Assembly: GCA_964407695.1 (NCBI GenBank) | Contig: CAYOWQ010000001.1 | Location: 186,001 to 250,000 of the forward strand | Direction of reading: 5' to 3' | Length of the DNA stretch: 64,000 nucleotides | DNA from: CAYOWQ01 sp964407695 | GTDB taxonomy: Bacteria > Planctomycetota > Phycisphaerae > Phycisphaerales > SM1A02 | Shown: one piece after another, positions 1 through 9,188 of the stretch | Position numbering within the stretch: position 1 is the stretch's first letter | Layout: every line of letters starts with the position of its first letter | Program-made: the position numbers and the translations under genes | The notes under the pieces: generated by a model | The model's input: only the letters and a program-made list of their open reading frames with translations | Told to the model about the DNA's origin: nothing | The model's database searches: none

Positions 1-3000
1 TGCATCCGCCGCAGGGACCCCAACTTGCCAGCAGCAGCCCAAGGTCAGCGCCGTTGACCACCTTGTCACGATTCAGGTCGCCGGGAATCGTCGGCGAATC
101 AACCAGATTCGGCAGCACGCTCACCGAACTCTCGCCGCCGGCCACGCCACCCCCGCCGCCGCCTCCATTGACGGTCAGGAGGTCCGCGTCGGGGTCTTCT
201 GTGATGAGTCCGTCCAGCACCAGGATTGGATCGCCCGAACTCGGCAGCACCTGGGCCGGCGCCAACACAATCTGGTCCGTCGTCGAATCGTTGCGAACGA
301 TCTGGACCGCCGGCGCACCGTTGCTGAACCGCACTACCGCGAGATCGAGATCGCCGTCCTCATCCTGATCAATCGCCGCCAGCGACTGCGCGCCCACACT
401 CTCGCCGATCGGAAAGCTCACCGCCGGCTCAAACACGATGTTTCCCTGCGTGGAACTGTTGCGCAACACGCTCACCGAACCACCCACGCTGTTGGCCGTG
501 ATGATCTCGCTCAGGCCCTGATCCGGACCACCATTGAGGTTCCGTGCAATCAGCGACATCGGCATCTCGCCAACGCTGCGCTCCTCATCAATCACGAAAT
601 TGCCACCGCCCAGGTTCTTCACGATAAACACTTTGCTCGCCCCCGCGGCCCCAACCGCCAGATCGATGAGACCATCGCCGTCCACATCGATCGGCTCCAC
701 CGAGCACGGCACAGAGCCCAGCTGAAACGCAATCGTCTTGATAATGAAGATGCCGACCCCCGCATCCTGCGCCAGGAAGATCTTGAGCGAATCCGTGCCG
801 GCCACCGCCACCGCCATGTCAAGCAGGCCATCGCCGCTTAGTTCCGCCAGCGCCACCGCCATCGGCGTGTCGAGGCTCAAGTCGGTCTGCGGCTCGAATC
901 GGGCGAACCCGCCCATTCCGTCGCCTTCCTCGATGATGATCTCGCCGCTCGCGCTCGCGTCGGCCACCACGATGTCGTTCACGCCGTCGCCCGTCACATC
1001 GCCCAGCGCGATTGCCTGCGGATTCGTCCCGCCATCCAGCACCAGCGGGTTTTCCCCATTCGACGCCGTCAGCACATCGCCGTTCACCTCCAGATTGAAA
1101 TACACCGCCACCACGCCATCACCACCCGCGACGGCCGGTGGAATCGTCAGCGCCAGATCGATCGCGGATTCATCATCCAGCCCGCCCAACGCGGCGGCGC
1201 TTGGTTCTCCATCCGTGGGCAGCGTCGCGGGGTCATCGAACGTCGCCGAATCGCCAACCGGCGTGAACTCCACCTCCACCACGCCACCAGCCGCCACGCC
1301 TCCGCCGCCGGCATAGTTCACCGTCATCACAAGATCGGGAGCGTTCAGGAGCACCGCCGCATCGAACTGGGTCGACGTCAGCACCTGCCCATACTCAATG
1401 ATTCCATACGCTCCCGGAGCGATCGTGCCCGTCAGCGAAGTCACCAGCAAACCACCTCCGAGATCGACGTTGCGGCCGACGTTGAGCACATCATGCTGAG
1501 TGTCGTCGGTGAATCGAATGTGCAGGTCACCACTGTCGTCGGCTTCTGATGTACTTGCCTTCCGTTGGGAATAGTCGCGGGTCACCGTCAGCATTCCCGC
1601 GCCGCCAAGGCCGTCGCTTTGAACGCCTGGTCGAACCATGCCGCGATTGGTCAGCTTGGCAACCACCTGTCCATCGCCGCGAATCTCGCCCTTGGCACCC
1701 ACCACGGCCGTGCCATAAAAGAAGAAGCCGCCGCCGAGGTCCTTGGAGATATTGAGTGCCCCGGTTCCTTCGAGCGACACGGATGCCGTCGCTTGCGCGC
1801 CGATCGACACCTGCTTGCCCGCGGTCCCTTCGATCCACGTTCCATTTCGAATCACCACCGTGGCCGGTCCGCTATCGCCACCGATATTCAGCTTGCCGCT
1901 CTGAGATGTCGTCGTCGCCAGCGCTCCGCCATCGATGAACAGATCGGCCGAGCCATCACCGCCGACGATGAAATCCTGGCTCACCGCCGACCACAGCGAT
2001 CCCGAACCTGAGATGGTTACGGCCCCGGACGATCCCGCTTCGGCACCGAGCGTGATTGCCGACGACGTGGTCGGCAGCACGGTGATCAGCACGCCTCCAC
2101 TGTGGACGTTCATCTCGCCATCGCCCGCCCGGCCAACGGTGACAAACGCGGCATCTTCAACAAAGCCGATCGCGCTGTTCGTGACATCGAAGACGCCCGT
2201 CGAGCCGGCCTCGTCGCCAATCGTCAGACCTCCGGTGAGCGTGGCATTGAAGATGCCCTCCGCCTTGACCAGCAATGACCCGCTTCCGGCAGCGCCGACG
2301 ATCAGGTCATCGGTGTCAACATTCCAGATCGAATCCGCATTGAAGATCTCAACCGTGCCGTCGCCTGCCGCAAACTCGCCGATCACCACCCGCGGCTCTA
2401 TCCCCGGCAAGCCATTGAAGAGGCTGTCCATCCGGGCGCCATTCTTGATGTTCAGGAACCCGGTGCCTGTCCCGCCGATCACCGCCTCGCCTGTATGACT
2501 CAGAAGCGTCCCCGGCTCCGTGAGAATCAATGTGCCGTCTGACCCGGCAGGCACGCCGATGTGAACCGACTGGCCGAGGATTCCGTGCGGAATCGCACCA
2601 ATGTTCTCCAGTGTTAACAGGGCGGTCTGCCCCGCCGCGGCGATACTCAGCGACGCCGAAACCGGCTCGCCAAATCCTGAGAGAGTCAGGTCCGTGTTGA
2701 CGAACTGAAGTGTCAGATCGCCCTTCAGAAGCAGCAATTCGCCCCCGACCGCGCCGGCTCCGTCCACGAGGATGGTCTTCGATGACCCGCTGGCATTGAT
2801 CTCGATGGTGTCGCTGTCAAACGGCGGTGTGCCGGTCGCCCAGTTGCCGCCGTTGAACCACGAGTTGTTTACCGAGTTGAAGTTGCGCCCCAGTGTTACG
2901 GTGAACGAATCGTTCAGCACCACGCCCCAGAAACCGCCAAGGATGCTGAACGTTTTTCCGCCGCCCGTACCCGTCGCCGGCGCATGGGCGAACGTCTGCC

Positions 3001-3169
3001 CAAGCGTGCCCTGCACGGTGAACGTCTTACCGCTGCCCGTCCCCGTCATCACCGGCTCTGACGACGGCTCAATGGTGTACTGATCCACCTTGGGCTCATC
3101 GCCCGCCATTGCCCGCGTTGCGGCCGCCCCCACCAGCACCATGGCCAGCATCTTGGCAGACCGTGTCAT
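1..3169 (-). CDS. Large secreted beta-strand-repeat / FG-GAP protein with dockerin tail (3' end cut by window)
   Basis: The reading frame is open from ATG at 3169 to the window edge (1056 codons), so the C-terminus is missing. Residues 1-22 look like a signal peptide. About residues 25-75 carry a motif common in planctomycete secreted proteins, ending in GGFWG. Residues about 80-600 are Gly/Ser/Thr-rich short beta-strand repeats resembling autotransporter passenger strands (IGDEAGSTGVFDVTNS and similar). Residues about 715-1020 contain FG-GAP/VCBS-type calcium-loop repeats such as DVTGDGVNDIVVAD and DVDGDGLIDLAVG. The last visible residues are the first half of a dockerin-like repeat (DLNRDKVVNGADLGLLLASW). 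The start overlaps the stop of the upstream S74 gene by one base (TGATG), implying translational coupling. A role as an extracellular surface-attached protein is inferred; no catalytic domain was seen. Confidence 0.85.
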   Translation of the reverse strand, partial: MTRSAKMLAMVLVGAAATRAMAGDEPKVDQYTIEPSSEPVMTGTGSGKTFTVQGTLGQTFAHAPATGTGGGKTFSILGGFWGVVLNDSFTVTLGRNFNSVNNSWFNGGNWATGTPPFDSDTIEINASGSSKTILVDGAGAVGGELLLLKGDLTLQFVNTDLTLSGFGEPVSASLSIAAAGQTALLTLENIGAIPHGILGQSVHIGVPAGSDGTLILTEPGTLLSHTGEAVIGGTGTGFLNIKNGARMDSLFNGLPGIEPRVVIGEFAAGDGTVEIFNADSIWNVDTDDLIVGAAGSGSLLVKAEGIFNATLTGGLTIGDEAGSTGVFDVTNSAIGFVEDAAFVTVGRAGDGEMNVHSGGVLITVLPTTSSAITLGAEAGSSGAVTISGSGSLWSAVSQDFIVGGDGSADLFIDGGALATTTSQSGKLNIGGDSGPATVVIRNGTWIEGTAGKQVSIGAQATASVSLEGTGALNISKDLGGGFFFYGTAVVGAKGEIRGDGQVVAKLTNRGMVRPGVQSDGLGGAGMLTVTRDYSQRKASTSEADDSGDLHIRFTDDTQHDVLNVGRNVDLGGGLLVTSLTGTIAPGAYGIIEYGQVLTSTQFDAAVLLNAPDLVMTVNYAGGGGVAAGGVVEVEFTPVGDSATFDDPATLPTDGEPSAAALGGLDDESAIDLALTIPPAVAGGDGVVAVYFNLEVNGDVLTASNGENPLVLDGGTNPQAIALGDVTGDGVNDIVVADASASGEIIIEEGDGMGGFARFEPQTDLSLDTPMAVALAELSGDGLLDMAVAVAGTDSLKIFLAQDAGVGIFIIKTIAFQLGSVPCSVEPIDVDGDGLIDLAVGAAGASKVFIVKNLGGGNFVIDEERSVGEMPMSLIARNLNGGPDQGLSEIITANSVGGSVSVLRNSSTQGNIVFEPAVSFPIGESVGAQSLAAIDQDEDGDLDLAVVRFSNGAPAVQIVRNDSTTDQIVLAPAQVLPSSGDPILVLDGLITEDPDADLLTVNGGGGGGGVAGGESSVSVLPNLVDSPTIPGDLNRDKVVNGADLGLLLASWGPCGGC

Positions 3170-4506
3170 CACTCGCCTCCTTCATCCGACATCAACTTCT
3201 CCAGCCGCTCCAGCCGTAATTCAAGATCATCGATCCGCTTCGCCTGCATCTCGATCACGGCGTCTTTCCCCCGCATATTCTGGTTCAACTCCTTGATCGC
3301 CTCCGCAAGCACCGGCACGATCTCCATGTACGACACGGTGTAGTAGCCGTCGCTGCCCAGCGTTACGACCTCGGGCAGCACTGCCTCAATCTCCTGGGCA
3401 ATGAAGCCGAGGTGCGTCCGATCATTGTGCCCGCTCGCCGCGCTCGAATCCTTCCATCGATATGACACGCCGCGCAGCTGCGAGACGATGGCCAGTGCGT
3501 CCTCAAGGCTCTTGATGTTCCACTTGACGCGAGCGTCAGACGTCGTCTTGAAGTCGTCGGCTTTCACGTTCCCGACGACGTGAAGCACCTCAGTCGGCGT
3601 ATTGGTGCCGATCCCGACATACCCTTGGTTGCCTCCTGCCTTCCCCTTCACCGTGACGCGAAACGCATTGCCCGTCACAATTCGGAAATCCTGATTTGAG
3701 GTCGGCCCGATTCCAAAGTCAGAGAAGTTGGACCAGTACATGTTTGCGATGTTGCCGTCCCGCTCAAGTTGAATGCCGGATCCGTCCGCGTCAATCACAT
3801 GAAGTGAAGCCGTAGGGCTCGTCGTCCCGATGCCGACGCGACCCTGCATATCCACCACCACGTCATTCTTCAGCACACTGCGGCCGATCCCGAATCCATC
3901 GCTGTTTGGCGCGACGGATCGATTCCCGATAAACCAATTCCCTGAGTCATCCGAGAATTGAACAGATTGGCCGCTGGATGGGCCGCTTCCCGAGATGAGG
4001 AGGCGCAGGTCTCCGCCGCCGTGAAGGTGTAATGGAGCCCCAGGATTGTCGAGCCCAATGCCGACGCTGCCGGCGAGGTACGAGATCGTCCCATCGTCTT
4101 GAACCTGCCACCCACTGTTGTTCGCTGCAAACAGCGAATACGCTGTCGCACGCACCGCCTGCCGCGGACTCACCGTGACGTAGCTCCCGGTCCCCGCCGG
4201 CGATCGCACCGCCAATTCGAGCCACAGATCGCTCCCGTCAAACCACGCCGGATCAAAATCCAGGGCGACCGAGAAAAGCCCCTTGTTTGGAGCCAAGCCG
4301 AATATTGGAATGACCTGCAGCGCAACGCCGCCGCTCTCGACATCAAACAAGCGGAACTCCACATCCGCCGTCCCCGTCACCGGTGTCCCGTTCTGCACCA
4401 GCCGCCCCTGATAGCTGATCCCCTGGTCCGACACGTCCCCACCAGCCATCGCCGCTGTCAAGATCACAAGCGATGTGACGCCGCAGGTTTGAATCAATCC
4501 GCTCAT
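3169..4506 (-). CDS. Secreted protein with C-terminal S74 intramolecular chaperone domain (paralogue 3)
   Basis: 445 residues. There is a signal peptide (residues 1-23), then a domain of about 110 residues beginning DVSDQGISYQGRL that is shared with the two genes upstream. Next come beta-prism-like repeats with VGIGTxxPxxxLHV motifs, and the C-terminus is a peptidase S74 / endosialidase-chaperone domain. The S74 start has SDARVKWNI, with Ser and Lys five residues apart as in the known Ser-Lys autoprocessing dyad, followed by HLGFIAQEIEAVLPEVV and a C-terminal coiled coil. In phage tail fibres this domain drives trimerisation and cuts itself off. By inference the protein forms a trimeric surface fibre. 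A strong ribosome binding site (AGAGGAGA) precedes ATG 4506. It lies 26 bases after paralogue 2 and is coupled to the gene at 1-3169. Confidence 0.88.
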   Translation of the reverse strand: MSGLIQTCGVTSLVILTAAMAGGDVSDQGISYQGRLVQNGTPVTGTADVEFRLFDVESGGVALQVIPIFGLAPNKGLFSVALDFDPAWFDGSDLWLELAVRSPAGTGSYVTVSPRQAVRATAYSLFAANNSGWQVQDDGTISYLAGSVGIGLDNPGAPLHLHGGGDLRLLISGSGPSSGQSVQFSDDSGNWFIGNRSVAPNSDGFGIGRSVLKNDVVVDMQGRVGIGTTSPTASLHVIDADGSGIQLERDGNIANMYWSNFSDFGIGPTSNQDFRIVTGNAFRVTVKGKAGGNQGYVGIGTNTPTEVLHVVGNVKADDFKTTSDARVKWNIKSLEDALAIVSQLRGVSYRWKDSSAASGHNDRTHLGFIAQEIEAVLPEVVTLGSDGYYTVSYMEIVPVLAEAIKELNQNMRGKDAVIEMQAKRIDDLELRLERLEKLMSDEGGE

Positions 4507-4532
4507 GTCAGTCTCCTCTGAAGAGAGAGTCC

Positions 4533-5993
4533 TCAGTCCGTCGCTCCGGCGCGTTGGCCCTCCAGCGCCTCTAACCGTCCCATTAAGTCCGCAATCGTTC
4601 TCTCAAGAGCTTCGCATCGTTCCCGATTCGCCGCCGCCGCGGCGGTGAGTCGCCTCACTTCCGCCATTCGCAGGTCATTCTCCGCGCCAAGTTCATGGAT
4701 CGCCTCCGCAAGCACCGGCACGATCTCCATGTACGACACGGTGTAGTAGCCATCGCCGCCTTGCTTCACCACCTCCGGCAGCACCGCCCCTATCTCCTGC
4801 GCAATGAAGCCGAGGTGAACGCGGTCATCGCGGCCATGCGCCTCACCCGAATCCTTCCATCGATACGACACGCCTCGCAATTGAGAAACCACTGCCAGCG
4901 CATTGCTCAGCGTCGTCACGTCCCGCTTCAGCCGCGCATCCGATGGAACCATCACGTTGGTGGCCTTGACATTTCCGGCCACCTCAAGCCTTTCGGTTGG
5001 TGAGTTCGTGCCAAGACCCACGTTGCCGTCGGATTTGATCCGCATGCGCTCGGGGACCGAGTTCCCTAAGCCTGCCCCACCGGTGTAAAACGCGAGGCCG
5101 CCGAGACTGTTCGGCACTTCCTGCACCATGCCGATCGCCGCAATCGAATTATTGTTGTTTCCTCCCACAAGGTTGATCCCGGTCACGGCATTGGCCGCAC
5201 TGATGTTGTTTTCAAGAATCAACCCGCCCCCGTAGGTAAGGTTCCAGAACGTCGCGCTTGACGCCGGCGTGGGGTCAACCCGAGCGACGTCCAACGTCGT
5301 GCTCGGTGTCACGGTCCCGATGCCGATATTGCCGCTCGGGGCGATGACCACCCGATTCGCTCCCGCAGATCCGTCCCAGATCCGTAAGGATGCGGCTGGA
5401 TAGAGCGAGCCGTCAGCCGTTACCGTAAAGTCGAACCGCCGACCATTCTGTGCCTTGTTCTCAAGTGTGATGCTCACATCCGGCTTGTTTGCGGCTGCAT
5501 GAACAGTCGAAACAGGGCTCAGGACGCCAATCCCGACGCGGGGATCGAATGGCGTGAATGTCGAGACATTCCCCACCTGTTCCCACCCGCCACCATCCGT
5601 CGAGTAGTGCGAATACCCCGTCGCTCGCACCGCCTGTCGCGGACTCACCGTCACGTAGCTCCCACTGCCCGCCGGCGATCGTACCGCCAACTCCAGCCAC
5701 AGATCGCCCCCGTCAAACCACGCCGGATCAAACTCCAGCGCCGTTGAGAACAATCCCTTGCTCGGTGCAAGACTTGTCTTGGTAATCGTCTCCAGTGCCG
5801 TCCCGCCGTTCTCGACATCAAACAGCCGGAACTCCACATCCGCCGTCCCCGTCACCGGCGATCCGTTCAGAATCAATCGCCCCTGATAACTGATCCCCTG
5901 GTCCGACACGTCCGGATGAGCCGGCATCGCGCTCAACGTCGCGGCCAACATACCTATGACTACCCAACTGTTAGGGCCTCTTTGCTCCGTCAT
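4533..5993 (-). CDS. Secreted protein with C-terminal S74 intramolecular chaperone domain (paralogue 2)
   Basis: 486 residues from ATG 5993. That start was chosen because it gives a signal peptide (MTEQRGPNSWVVIGMLAAT) and overlaps the stop of the upstream paralogue as ATGA (5990-5993); a longer upstream extension would run 135 bases into that gene. The architecture matches its neighbours: N-terminal DVSDQGISYQGRLILNG domain, central VGIGVLSPVSTVH / IGIGTVTPSTTLDV repeats, and an S74 domain starting SDARLKRDVTTL with the Ser-Lys pair intact. A long coiled coil follows to the C-terminus. S74 domains are known as self-releasing trimerisation chaperones; a planctomycete surface-fibre role is inferred. 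The central portions differ between paralogues while both ends are nearly constant, a pattern expected of variable surface fibres. Confidence 0.88.
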   Translation of the reverse strand: MTEQRGPNSWVVIGMLAATLSAMPAHPDVSDQGISYQGRLILNGSPVTGTADVEFRLFDVENGGTALETITKTSLAPSKGLFSTALEFDPAWFDGGDLWLELAVRSPAGSGSYVTVSPRQAVRATGYSHYSTDGGGWEQVGNVSTFTPFDPRVGIGVLSPVSTVHAAANKPDVSITLENKAQNGRRFDFTVTADGSLYPAASLRIWDGSAGANRVVIAPSGNIGIGTVTPSTTLDVARVDPTPASSATFWNLTYGGGLILENNISAANAVTGINLVGGNNNNSIAAIGMVQEVPNSLGGLAFYTGGAGLGNSVPERMRIKSDGNVGLGTNSPTERLEVAGNVKATNVMVPSDARLKRDVTTLSNALAVVSQLRGVSYRWKDSGEAHGRDDRVHLGFIAQEIGAVLPEVVKQGGDGYYTVSYMEIVPVLAEAIHELGAENDLRMAEVRRLTAAAAANRERCEALERTIADLMGRLEALEGQRAGATD

Positions 5994-7438
5994 GGCTGCT
6001 GCTCCTGGGCTTGGGCCCCGTTCGTGATTCGTGCCTCGACCGCACTCAGCCTCGCAGCCAGCGCCTCGATCATCCCGTTCATCCGTTCTCGTTCCGCCGC
6101 CCATTCGCGCTCCTTCGCCGCACATTCTCGAGCGCTCTCCGCCATGGCGGCCTGCGCCTCGGCTCGCTGCATCTCGCAGGTCTTGTTCAACTCCTTGATC
6201 GCCTCCGCCAGGACCGGCACGATCTCCATATACGAAACGGTGAAATACCCGTCGCTTCCCTCCTTGACGACCTCCGGCAGCACCGCCTGCGTCTCCTGGG
6301 CGATGAAGCCAAGGTGCTTTCGATCATCCCGCCCGCTCGCCTCGCTCGAGTCCTTCCAACGATACGAAACGCCCCGCAGCCGCGATACAACTGCGAGCGC
6401 ATCATTCAACGTGGTCACGTCCCGCTTCAGCCGTGCGTCCGACGGAACCATGACGTTGTTGGCTTTGACATTCCCATTGACATGCAGCTTCTCGTCGGGA
6501 TTGTCAACATCCAACCCCACACGATCGTTCGTTATCACGATAGTGCTGTTGTCGTTTGAGCCAAGCAGGAGTGCTGAGTCGGTCAACGTCTTGATCTGGC
6601 ACACCGGCTCATCCACCCGGCAGATGATGTCGAGGGTTGTGTCATGAAGCGGAGAGTCGGCGACCGAAGTCACCCGAAGTCTGGTTTCTGAGTTTTGTGG
6701 CCCATTCACGTGGAGTTGAGTTGTCGGATTCGTTGTCCCAATTCCGACGTTTCCGCTGGGACCAATCACCAGCCTCTCCCCACCCGAGGATCCATCTCGA
6801 ATGCGGAAGGAGCCTGCAGGAATAAGGGACGTGTTCGATGAGACAACCAGGTCGTATCGGCGACCTCCCGGACTGCCGTTCTGAATGGTCATGGAAGCAT
6901 CGGGGAACCCAGAGCGAAACACATGGAGAGGCGAGGCAGGATTGGTCAAACCAATCCCCACTTGTGCAACGGGATCGGCAAACGTCGTTTGATTCCCCTC
7001 CCGAACCCACCCGCCGCCATCCGTGGAATAGTGCGAATATCCCGTTGCCCGCACCGCCTGCCGCGGCGAGATCGTGACAAAACTCCCGCTCCCCGCCGGC
7101 GATCGCACCGCAAGCTCCAACCACAGGTCTTGGCCGTCAAAGAAAGCCGGATTAAAGTTGACGTGCGTGGAGAAGAGGCCCTTCGCCACGGCGATGTTCG
7201 ACACGAGCGGGTTATTCAGCAATGTCCCTCCCTCTGGCTGGTCGTACAGATTGAACACGACATCCGCCGTCCCCGTCACAGGCACCCCGTCCAGAATCAG
7301 CCTCCCCTGATAACTGATCCCCTGCTCCGACACATCCGCATCCGCCGCGGGGGCACTCAGGCAGAGCACGGAAGCAACAAGCATCAGAACCAATCCCGTC
7401 GATTGGGAACCACGCAAGCACCGCGCTTTGCCGCTCAT
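5990..7438 (-). CDS. Secreted protein with C-terminal S74 intramolecular chaperone domain (paralogue 1, first in operon)
   Basis: 482 residues from ATG 7438, which is preceded by a strong AGGAGGAG ribosome binding site and starts a signal peptide ending near SAPAADA. The mature N-terminus DVSEQGISYQGRL matches paralogues 2 and 3. Central repeats include VGIGLTNPASPLHV, VGIGTTNPTTQLHV and VGLDVDNPDEKLHV. The S74 domain begins SDARLKRDVTTL (Ser-Lys dyad present) and contains HLGFIAQETQAVLPEVV and VSYMEIVPVLAEAI. A highly charged coiled coil (AESARECAAKEREW region) and a Gln-rich end follow. It overlaps the next paralogue by four bases (ATGA). There are no phage structural, packaging or lysis genes nearby, so this is not read as a prophage tail fibre. 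Confidence 0.88.
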   Translation of the reverse strand: MSGKARCLRGSQSTGLVLMLVASVLCLSAPAADADVSEQGISYQGRLILDGVPVTGTADVVFNLYDQPEGGTLLNNPLVSNIAVAKGLFSTHVNFNPAFFDGQDLWLELAVRSPAGSGSFVTISPRQAVRATGYSHYSTDGGGWVREGNQTTFADPVAQVGIGLTNPASPLHVFRSGFPDASMTIQNGSPGGRRYDLVVSSNTSLIPAGSFRIRDGSSGGERLVIGPSGNVGIGTTNPTTQLHVNGPQNSETRLRVTSVADSPLHDTTLDIICRVDEPVCQIKTLTDSALLLGSNDNSTIVITNDRVGLDVDNPDEKLHVNGNVKANNVMVPSDARLKRDVTTLNDALAVVSRLRGVSYRWKDSSEASGRDDRKHLGFIAQETQAVLPEVVKEGSDGYFTVSYMEIVPVLAEAIKELNKTCEMQRAEAQAAMAESARECAAKEREWAAERERMNGMIEALAARLSAVEARITNGAQAQEQQP

Positions 7439-7627
7439 CGAACTCCTCCTGTCGTCATTGACGATCCTTAGATTGCTTCCCGCACCATGGCCGATACCTC
7501 CACGCAGGTCTCCATCGCGGCCAGAATGCCACCCGATCATCCGGGACGCACCCTGCCGAGTCAAGAAATCTCTCTCGACACAACAAGGCTCAACCCCGCC
7601 GGTCCGGCGCTGCCAAGGTGGCGAAAT

Positions 7628-9124
7628 CTAGTCCTGCCAATCCGCCAGCAACAATCCCAAGTCCGCCCCGCTGACCTCTCCATCATCGTTGAGGTCGCTC
7701 AAGCACCCGCCGCACGTTCCCCATTCCGCCAGCATGATCCCAAGGTCAGCGCCGTTCACGAAGCAATCGAGGTTCAAGTCCGCAAATGGCGGCATCACCT
7801 CGCACGTGTCCGGTACGCCGTTTGAATTGCAGTCCTCATCACCTGAAAAAACAACGTCGCACCAGTCCACCGTGCCGTTGCCGTTGCAGTCCGTCGCCGT
7901 CGCCACGAAGAGATACGCCGACCCCGACGCGAAACCACCAACCAGTGCCTTCTCCGCCCCGCCCGCGATCAAGTCCCCGTCAATCCCGCATGCCGATCCA
8001 AGGTTGTCGTTCCGTCCAGCGTCAAACGCCGCGAACGTCGTCTGAAGCGACCAGACATCGTTTGTACCTTCGTACCGCCGGATACTGCCGGACTGCCCCG
8101 CGGCCGCATCGTCCCCCGGCGCACCGACGATCACTGTGCCTTCCCGCGTCGCCACGCTTGTTCCGAATCTCTCTGAGAGATCTCCCGGCGACGGCACAAG
8201 TTTCGCCTTGAGAGTCCACGTTGAGCCAACTCGATGAAACACCGAAGCGCTGCCCCCATCGCTGGACGTGTCGTCATCCAGCGGCGCACCCACCACCACG
8301 AGATCGCCGTCAATCGCCACGGCCGCTCCAAAATTATCCATTGCCTCCAGCGACGCCGGAGCCAGAACCGCCTGCTGCGACCAGACTCCATTGCTTCGAG
8401 TGAAGAGAAACGCGGCCCCCGAATCCAGCCCGCCATCATCATCATTGAACGCGCCCACGATGATGGTATCTCCGCTGATTCCAACGCTGTAGCCGAATTG
8501 ATCGCTCGCCGCGGTCTCGTTTCCCTTGAACTTCTGCTGCACGACCCATGCGCCAAGTTCATTCTGCACGAACACCGTGATTGATCCCGTATTCACCGCG
8601 CCGTCATCATCCAGGCGCGATCCGATCACGATCGTCTCTCCGTTCACTCCCGCCGACCAGCCGAACTGGTCGGCCGCTCCCGGGCTCGGTTCCTTCAGCT
8701 TCGCATCGAAATTCCAGTCACCCTCATCGCGCCGAAACACAAACGCAGTCCCCGCGTTGCTTCCAAAATCGTCGTCCTCCGGCGCGCCCACCACCAGCAC
8801 ATCGCCCTCCAGAGCCAATCCTGCGCCGAACCGATCATTCGCCGCGGGTGTTGGCGACTTGATCATCGCTTCGAGCGTCCAAACCCCGCGTACGTATCGA
8901 TACACCGTCACACTGCCTGAGTTGGTCGGTTCATCGTCGAGCCACGAACCGATGGCCAGCGTGTCATCCGAGATCGCCACCCGGTGTCCGAAGTCGTCGC
9001 CCGTGCCCGGCACCCCCGGCGTCAGCTTGCCGAGGTCGCAACCCTCCGGGTCGCCGCCCATGCTCCATGTCGCCCACAGCGATGCCATCACCAGCACCGA
9101 CGAAACGCGTCCCTTCGTCATCAT
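7628..9124 (-). CDS. Secreted seven-bladed FG-GAP propeller protein with dockerin-like tail
   Basis: 498 residues from ATG 9124 (a second in-frame ATG is at 9121), placed after a GGAGGG ribosome binding site. This gives a signal peptide (MMTKGRVSSVLVMASLWATW). Seven FG-GAP-type repeats can be read, each with an FG pair and a Val-Gly-Ala/Ser turn followed by acidic residues: DDFGHRVAISDDTLAIGS, DRFGAGLALEGDVLVVGAP, DQFGWSAGVNGETIVIGS, DQFGYSVGISGDTIIVGA, DNFGAAVAIDGDLVVVGAP, ERFGTSVATREGTVIVGAP and DNLGSACGIDGDLIAGGA. Seven is the number expected for an integrin-alpha-like beta-propeller. The C-terminus has a CNGNGTVDWCDV calcium loop and a dockerin-like pair ending GADLGLLLADWQD. It lies upstream of the S74 operon on the same strand, with a 189-base gap. 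Function beyond extracellular binding is unknown. Confidence 0.85.
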   Translation of the reverse strand: MMTKGRVSSVLVMASLWATWSMGGDPEGCDLGKLTPGVPGTGDDFGHRVAISDDTLAIGSWLDDEPTNSGSVTVYRYVRGVWTLEAMIKSPTPAANDRFGAGLALEGDVLVVGAPEDDDFGSNAGTAFVFRRDEGDWNFDAKLKEPSPGAADQFGWSAGVNGETIVIGSRLDDDGAVNTGSITVFVQNELGAWVVQQKFKGNETAASDQFGYSVGISGDTIIVGAFNDDDGGLDSGAAFLFTRSNGVWSQQAVLAPASLEAMDNFGAAVAIDGDLVVVGAPLDDDTSSDGGSASVFHRVGSTWTLKAKLVPSPGDLSERFGTSVATREGTVIVGAPGDDAAAGQSGSIRRYEGTNDVWSLQTTFAAFDAGRNDNLGSACGIDGDLIAGGAEKALVGGFASGSAYLFVATATDCNGNGTVDWCDVVFSGDEDCNSNGVPDTCEVMPPFADLNLDCFVNGADLGIMLAEWGTCGGCLSDLNDDGEVSGADLGLLLADWQD

Positions 9125-9188
9125 CCGGTCCCTCCGCTTGGACAGCAAAATCCTATCCGCGAATGCCGAATTCCGCACGAAATCCCAG

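Noticed and set aside
5990..6125. Longer N-terminus for S74 paralogue 2, starting at 6125
   Set aside because: It would run 135 bases into the preceding paralogue; ATG 5993 gives a signal peptide and an ATGA overlap.
3169..7438. Possible prophage because of tail-fibre-type S74 domains
   Set aside because: All three proteins have bacterial signal peptides, and there are no capsid, portal, terminase, integrase or lysis genes. Neighbours are secreted dockerin proteins.
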